Origin: an uncultured Bacilli bacterium
GTDB taxonomy: Bacteria > Bacillota_I > Bacilli_A > RF39 > UBA660
Reading direction: 5' to 3'
DNA: 9,956 nucleotides
NCBI GenBank assembly: GCA_947628495.1
Contig: CANRAC010000030.1
Span: forward strand, 1 to 9,956
Shown here: positions 5,677-9,956 of the stretch, one piece after another
Numbering within the stretch: position 1 is the first letter of the stretch
How the letters are laid out: the number at the start of each line of letters is the position of its first letter
Program-made: the position numbers and the translations under genes
Notes under the pieces: model-generated
Told to the model about the DNA's origin: nothing
Seen by the model: the letters and a program-made list of their open reading frames with translations, nothing else
Database searches by the model: none

Positions 5677-8600
5677 TTAGTTTATCTAATACTTTTTGTT
5701 TCTTCTTAGATCTATCATTGTCTGCTGAGAACCTAGACATCGGTGGAAGTATATTGACAATTTCTGTTCCATTTCCTTCAACATTACCACGATCAAATGA
5801 CTTTCTTATAAATTCATATGTCTCATCACTGTTAAGTTTTTCTTCTTCAATAATTTTATCTAACTCTTCGCGTTTTTTGAAATTCATAAATGTCTCAAAA
5901 TCCTTATATACATCGGAATATTGATTCAATGAATTAATGAATTGATCAATTAAATCTTTCTTATTACGCAATTCTGGACTTGCTAAAATTGCTTTATTAA
6001 TCTTAATTAACAATTCCTTATCTTGCATATTACTTTCATGATATTTTTTTACCAAGTTCAAAATATAATCTATATTAATGTCTATAGTTTTAATAAGTTC
6101 CATCTCAAACTCAATGTCTTCAGTAATATCTACTGCTTCAACTTTTCTTCGTTTTTCAAACTCATCGTGTATATCTTGATACATACTATGATAATCTTGG
6201 ACATCACGTGGGGCTAATATTTCATTACCAGCAAATTCATCGAATGATGACAATATATTAGTTACTTTCAGAATAGCACTATAAAGTTTCACAAATTCTT
6301 TTTGTTCTTGTTCGCTATAAATAGGAACTCCAACAGGATATTTTTTAATAAGTTCTTCTACAAGGTCCTTATAACCACGAATATCATTATTCTTATTATC
6401 TTTATAACCATAATAATAGTCATTATAAGATTTAAGTAAAACTATACCACAAGCATCCTTATCTCCGAATAAACCTAAAGCTTCATTAAGGTTATTTTCT
6501 AAATTCCTAAAGGAAACAATATTACCAGCAACTTTAATAGAATTAAGAATCCTATTAGTTCTAGAAAAAGCTTGTATAAGGCCATGATACTTAAGATTTT
6601 TATCAACCCATAAAGTATTAAGTGTCTTAGCATCAAATCCTGTTAAGAACATATTAGCAACAATTAATAAGTCAATCTCTTTATTCTTCATTCTTAAAGA
6701 AACATCTTTGTAATAGTTTTGAAACTTCTCATTAGAAGTATCATAACTGGTACCAAACATCTTATTATAATCATCAATAGCTGCATCTAAAAAATCTCTA
6801 TCAGATTGGTTAAGTTCCGTAGTTGATTCACTATTTTCATCAAACAAACCATCATCAATAGCATCATTAACACCAAAAGAGTAAATAAGAGCTATTTTTA
6901 AATTATTAGGCTGTTTCTTAAACTCATCATAATATTTCTTAGCCATATCAATACTCGCAACAGCAAATATAGAGTTAAATCCATTAAGGCTACGAGCAAC
7001 CTTTATTTCTTCTGAAACGTTACCATTAGCAAGTTCAGAAACGTTATCTATTGCTTTAAACATATAATTACCAGCCTTAGTTTTAATATCAAAATTATCA
7101 ATAATGTACGCAGTAATTAAAGAGATACGCATTTTATTATCAAAAGCTTTTTCTACATCAATCGCATATACCTTTTCATCTTGAACATCGTCTTTAATAT
7201 CTACCCTGCCAACATAATCATACTTAAAAGGTAATACATTTTTATCTTTAATAGCATCAACAATAGTGTAAGTATGAAGTTTCTCACCAAATGTTTGGTC
7301 AGTTGTTTGGACAATTCCACCTAAACTTCTAGCATTATCCTTAAAAATAGGTGTGCCAGTAAAGCCAAAAATATAATACTTATTAAACTTCTTAATGATA
7401 ATTTTATGCATATCACCAAATTGACTACGATGACATTCATCAAAAATAAATACTACATTACTATTATAAATAGGATGATCAATATTCTTTTTAACAAATT
7501 GTGTTAACTTTTGAATAGTAGTAATAATAATTCTAGCATCAGAATCATTAAGTTGTTTCTCTAATACTTTAGTAGATGTATTAGAATTAGCAGCACCTTT
7601 TTCAAAGGTATCATATTCCTTCATTGTCTGATAATCCAAATCTTTCCTATCAACTACAAACAATACCTTATCTATAAAATCAAGATTCGTAGCTAATTGA
7701 GCAGTCTTGAAAGAAGTAAGTGTTTTACCAGATCCTGTTGTATGCCAAATATAGCCCCCAGCTTGAACACTACCAGCCCACTTATAATTGTGAGCAATCT
7801 CTATCTTGTTAAGAATCTTCTCAGTAGCAACTATCTGATAAGGTCTCATAACCATTAACTCATCATTAGAAGTAAATACACAATACTTAGTTAATACATT
7901 AAGTAGTGTGTGCTTACTACAGAATGTCTTAGCAAAATCTATCAAGTCAATAATTGTATTATTCTTTTGGTCAGCCCAATAAGAAGTAAACTCAAATGTA
8001 TTAGATGACTTAATATTGCTATTCTTATTCTTTATATGAAGATTTCTAGTGGTATTAGAATAATACTTAGTATAAGTACCATTACTAATAATAAAAACTT
8101 GTACATATTCATATAAACCAGAATTAGCCCAAAATGAATCCCTCTGATATCTATCTATCTGATTAAAAGCTTCTCTTAATGTTTTACCTCTACGCTTAAG
8201 CTCTATATGAACCAAAGGTAATCCATTAACTAAAATAGTAACATCATATCTATTATCCCTAGTTCCATTGTTAACATATTGGTTAATGACTTGTAGCTTG
8301 TTATTATGAATATTATCCTTATCAATCAATCTAATATTCTTAATACTACCATCATCTAGGGTAATGTTCTTAATATAATCCTTTTGAATTGTTCTTGTCT
8401 TCTCAACAATTCCATCATTCTTATTAGCGATATGATTATTAAATAATTGTCTCCATTCACTATCAGTAAAAGTATAATGATTTAATTCTTCTAGTTTATG
8501 TCTTAAGTTATCAATAAGCTCTTGTTCACTGCTGAAAGTAAGATATTCATATCCCTGTTCTTGAAGTGTCTTAATAAATTCTTGTTCTAGTTGATCTTCA

Positions 8601-8695
8601 CTTTGATAACTTGTATTCTTCCTAGTTAATCCTTCATATAGAGATACAACAGTAGATCCATTGTTCTCTGATATTAATCCAACTTCCTTATTCAC
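5630..8695 (-). CDS. hsdR: Type I restriction enzyme R subunit (HsdR)
   Basis: This is the motor and nuclease subunit (1021 aa, typical length) of a type I restriction-modification complex. It binds HsdM2S, translocates unmethylated DNA using ATP and cuts it. In numbering from the TTG at 8710, the N-terminal PD-(D/E)XK nuclease core has Asp156, then Glu170 and Lys172 (IELKRRG). The superfamily-2 helicase motifs follow: HTTGSGKT Walker A at 323-330, DECH at 424-427, and FTGTP at 450-454. Further on come LTGFDAKTLNTLWVDKNL and LIQAFSRTNR. The C-terminal half is helical and would contact the methylase. I choose GTG 8695, because GAGGAGA lies 6 nt upstream; the TTG at 8710 overlaps that site. GTG 8695 overlaps the hsdS stop by 8 nt, so translation is coupled. 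All motifs are intact. The layout resembles the EcoR124I (type IC-like) group. Confidence 0.95.
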   Translation of the reverse strand: MNKEVGLISENNGSTVVSLYEGLTRKNTSYQSEDQLEQEFIKTLQEQGYEYLTFSSEQELIDNLRHKLEELNHYTFTDSEWRQLFNNHIANKNDGIVEKTRTIQKDYIKNITLDDGSIKNIRLIDKDNIHNNKLQVINQYVNNGTRDNRYDVTILVNGLPLVHIELKRRGKTLREAFNQIDRYQRDSFWANSGLYEYVQVFIISNGTYTKYYSNTTRNLHIKNKNSNIKSSNTFEFTSYWADQKNNTIIDLIDFAKTFCSKHTLLNVLTKYCVFTSNDELMVMRPYQIVATEKILNKIEIAHNYKWAGSVQAGGYIWHTTGSGKTLTSFKTAQLATNLDFIDKVLFVVDRKDLDYQTMKEYDTFEKGAANSNTSTKVLEKQLNDSDARIIITTIQKLTQFVKKNIDHPIYNSNVVFIFDECHRSQFGDMHKIIIKKFNKYYIFGFTGTPIFKDNARSLGGIVQTTDQTFGEKLHTYTIVDAIKDKNVLPFKYDYVGRVDIKDDVQDEKVYAIDVEKAFDNKMRISLITAYIIDNFDIKTKAGNYMFKAIDNVSELANGNVSEEIKVARSLNGFNSIFAVASIDMAKKYYDEFKKQPNNLKIALIYSFGVNDAIDDGLFDENSESTTELNQSDRDFLDAAIDDYNKMFGTSYDTSNEKFQNYYKDVSLRMKNKEIDLLIVANMFLTGFDAKTLNTLWVDKNLKYHGLIQAFSRTNRILNSIKVAGNIVSFRNLENNLNEALGLFGDKDACGIVLLKSYNDYYYGYKDNKNNDIRGYKDLVEELIKKYPVGVPIYSEQEQKEFVKLYSAILKVTNILSSFDEFAGNEILAPRDVQDYHSMYQDIHDEFEKRRKVEAVDITEDIEFEMELIKTIDINIDYILNLVKKYHESNMQDKELLIKINKAILASPELRNKKDLIDQFINSLNQYSDVYKDFETFMNFKKREELDKIIEEEKLNSDETYEFIRKSFDRGNVEGNGTEIVNILPPMSRFSADNDRSKKKQKVLDKLIEFFDKFFNITNNRL

Positions 8696-9908
8696 AAGAC
8701 ATCTCCTCAAAACTTAATAATTTATTTCTATAATACTCATATTGCTTTCTTCTAGCTTCAATCTCAGCAGGTAACCCAACTGATATATCATTCACTAATA
8801 TATCAAATCTATCCAAGATATTAACAATGTGATTTTGTTCTTCTATTGAAGGTAAGCTAATTTCTAATTTATAAAACTTTTTGTGAGGCAAATCAGGAAC
8901 CGTACCTCCCGAAGCAACTCTAAGCATCTCATTAAACATTTGAGTACTATTTAAAACATGATACAAGTATTTCTTGTTCAAATCTATTATTGGGGTTACT
9001 TTAAAGAAATTATTGTGAAAACATCCTTCAACTCCATAAATAATCTTTCCAGTACTTCCAGTCCTTGTAACCAATATGTCATCTTTTTTGCATATAACAC
9101 TTTCTGATGGATTCTCTATATAATAATTGTCTCCTTCATTCTTTAAAAACTGTACTGTTATATAAAAGTATCTATTATGCCCTGGTTCCGTTTTTCTCTG
9201 ACTTATTGGAATTTGCAAACCTTGATTGATAACACATATATCCTCCATTTTAGCCACTGGGTATTTAGGGTTAAACAATAATTTTCCACGCCAAAACTCG
9301 TATTGACTCTTTCTCGCTTCTAGCTCCGCTTCTAGCTCCGCTTCTAGCTCGCCAAATTTATCAAGAATTCGTACTATTTCTTCTTGAACTTCTGTTGGTG
9401 GAATAGGGATTGTTAATTCCAAAAATAGTTTCTTATTCAAATTATATCTTGTGACACCAAAAGAACATGAAAGTATTTGACTTCTAAAGTTTGCACTCCT
9501 AAAAATATGTTTAGAAAAACCTGGTATTATCTTTTTACTATAATCATTATTTAATCTAAATCCAAAACAAAAACTATTTAGATAAATGTTCTCTTTAGGT
9601 TCTTCACAGACTACCGAAATCATACCACTATCTTCCATATTTTCAGAAGAACCAGCTATTAATACATCTCCATACTTTAGAACATTTTGCTTTTCATTAT
9701 CCTTTATAAGAACTTTATCATCTAAATTTAATTTTACAGCAGGATTATTATAAATATTAGTATACGTAATATATCTACAATTACCATTGGAAAAATCATC
9801 CTTACACTTACCACTTAAACCTGTAAATGCTTCTCCAATATCCTTTAACTTTCTATATTCAACTCCATTAGGACATAGCTCTTTAATTAAATCATTAATC
9901 TTACTCAT
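8688..9908 (-). CDS. hsdS: Type I restriction-modification specificity subunit (HsdS)
   Basis: This 406-aa DNA-recognition subunit sets the sequence bound by both the methylase and the restriction complex. It has the duplicated type I S architecture. Target-recognition domain 1 spans about residues 17-170. The central helical spacer (171-212) begins PTEVQEEIVRILDKFGE and ends RKSQYEFWRGKLLF. Domain 2 spans about 216-353. The second spacer (354-399) repeats the first pattern as PSIEEQNHIVNILDRFD and ARRKQYEYYRNKLLSF. Between the halves lie three exact ELEA repeats (187-198) from a 12-bp tandem repeat. Such spacer repeats set the distance between the two half-sites in EcoR124-type enzymes. The ATG at 9908 overlaps the hsdM stop by 8 nt, with GGAG 10 nt upstream. 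Both domains look full-length. The target sequence cannot be predicted from what I see. Confidence 0.95.
   Translation of the reverse strand: MSKINDLIKELCPNGVEYRKLKDIGEAFTGLSGKCKDDFSNGNCRYITYTNIYNNPAVKLNLDDKVLIKDNEKQNVLKYGDVLIAGSSENMEDSGMISVVCEEPKENIYLNSFCFGFRLNNDYSKKIIPGFSKHIFRSANFRSQILSCSFGVTRYNLNKKLFLELTIPIPPTEVQEEIVRILDKFGELEAELEAELEARKSQYEFWRGKLLFNPKYPVAKMEDICVINQGLQIPISQRKTEPGHNRYFYITVQFLKNEGDNYYIENPSESVICKKDDILVTRTGSTGKIIYGVEGCFHNNFFKVTPIIDLNKKYLYHVLNSTQMFNEMLRVASGGTVPDLPHKKFYKLEISLPSIEEQNHIVNILDRFDILVNDISVGLPAEIEARRKQYEYYRNKLLSFEEMSCE
8702..8708 (-). promoter_or_regulatory. Shine-Dalgarno that sets the hsdR start
   Basis: GAGGAGA on the minus strand lies 6 nt before GTG 8695. It sits inside the last codons of hsdS and decides the hsdR start in favour of GTG 8695 over TTG 8710. 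Confidence 0.7.
9315..9350. repeat. Three perfect 12-bp tandem repeats in the hsdS spacer
   Basis: CGCTTCTAGCTC occurs three times head to tail (9315-9326, 9327-9338, 9339-9350), with a partial fourth (GCC) after it. On the coding strand each unit gives Glu-Leu-Glu-Ala. Because the unit is a multiple of three, gain or loss of copies keeps the frame while lengthening or shortening the helix between the two recognition domains. The block is GC-richer than its surroundings. Confidence 0.9.
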
Positions 9909-9956
9909 GATAATCAGACTCCAATTCTCTGATTATTGCATCCAACTCTTTTCTTA
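9901..9956 (-). CDS. hsdM: Type I DNA methyltransferase subunit HsdM, C-terminal tip (partial)
   Basis: Only the last 17 codons are in the window, reading RKELDAIIRELESDYHE and then TAA at 9901-9903. The charged helical ending and its position directly before hsdS match the C-terminus of HsdM, the N6-adenine methylase subunit. The stop overlaps the hsdS ATG by 8 nt (ATGAGTAA). The catalytic domain lies beyond 9956. Identity rests on this short tail plus the gene order hsdM-hsdS-hsdR. Confidence 0.75.
   Translation of the reverse strand, partial: RKELDAIIRELESDYHE

Noticed and set aside
5652..5924. Open frame on the plus strand (about 90 codons) with Ser/Leu-rich translation
   Set aside because: It lies antisense to the hsdR C-terminal coding region, has low-complexity composition and no ribosome site, so it is a shadow of hsdR.
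6023..6217. Open frame on the plus strand (about 64 codons), hydrophobic
   Set aside because: It is antisense to hsdR. The hydrophobicity comes from reading A/T-rich Glu/Lys/Asp codons backwards, with no independent signal.

Overview
The window is about 30% GC by eye and looks like the chromosome of a low-GC Bacillota, class Bacilli or a relative. Supporting signs are purine-rich Shine-Dalgarno sites (AGGAGG type), a SleB/CwlJ-like cortex hydrolase, a LysM-rich N-acetylmuramoyl-L-alanine amidase and a tRNA-Trp(CCA). TGA is used as a stop (hsdR) and Trp is encoded by TGG, so the standard bacterial code applies and this is not a Mycoplasma. I cannot name the genus.

Host part (1 to about 1720): a tRNA-Trp on the minus strand, a divergent SleB/CwlJ-type hydrolase gene on the plus strand, a bidirectional terminator, and the 3' part of a convergent amidase gene on the minus strand. 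That fragment keeps the end of the catalytic domain and five LysM repeats. Its reading frame runs into a stop at 1731-1733, just beyond a 14-bp near-palindrome with a 2-bp asymmetric centre (1714-1727). I read this as one attachment-site end of an integrated element.

Accessory part (about 1721 to 9956), all on the minus strand. In the direction of transcription it holds: the 3' tip of hsdM, hsdS, hsdR, an unrecognised gene with a possible PD-(D/E)XK-like core, a possible 31-aa leader ORF, a large serine recombinase, and an abiEi/abiEii type IV toxin-antitoxin pair. The pair has its own consensus promoter with a 23-bp inverted repeat over the -10. The abiEii stop codon lies about 20 bp from the proposed crossover point.

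The simplest reading is a serine-recombinase-mobilised defence element carrying a type I restriction-modification system and an AbiE abortive-infection module, inserted into a host amidase gene. The amidase 5' half should then lie beyond 9956, past hsdM. Points of most interest are the split amidase with its candidate att core, the 12-bp tandem repeats between the two HsdS target-recognition domains, the unrecognised gene immediately after hsdR, and the architecture of the abiE promoter. Most gene junctions in the element are tight, and three or four share the same 8-nt start/stop overlap.
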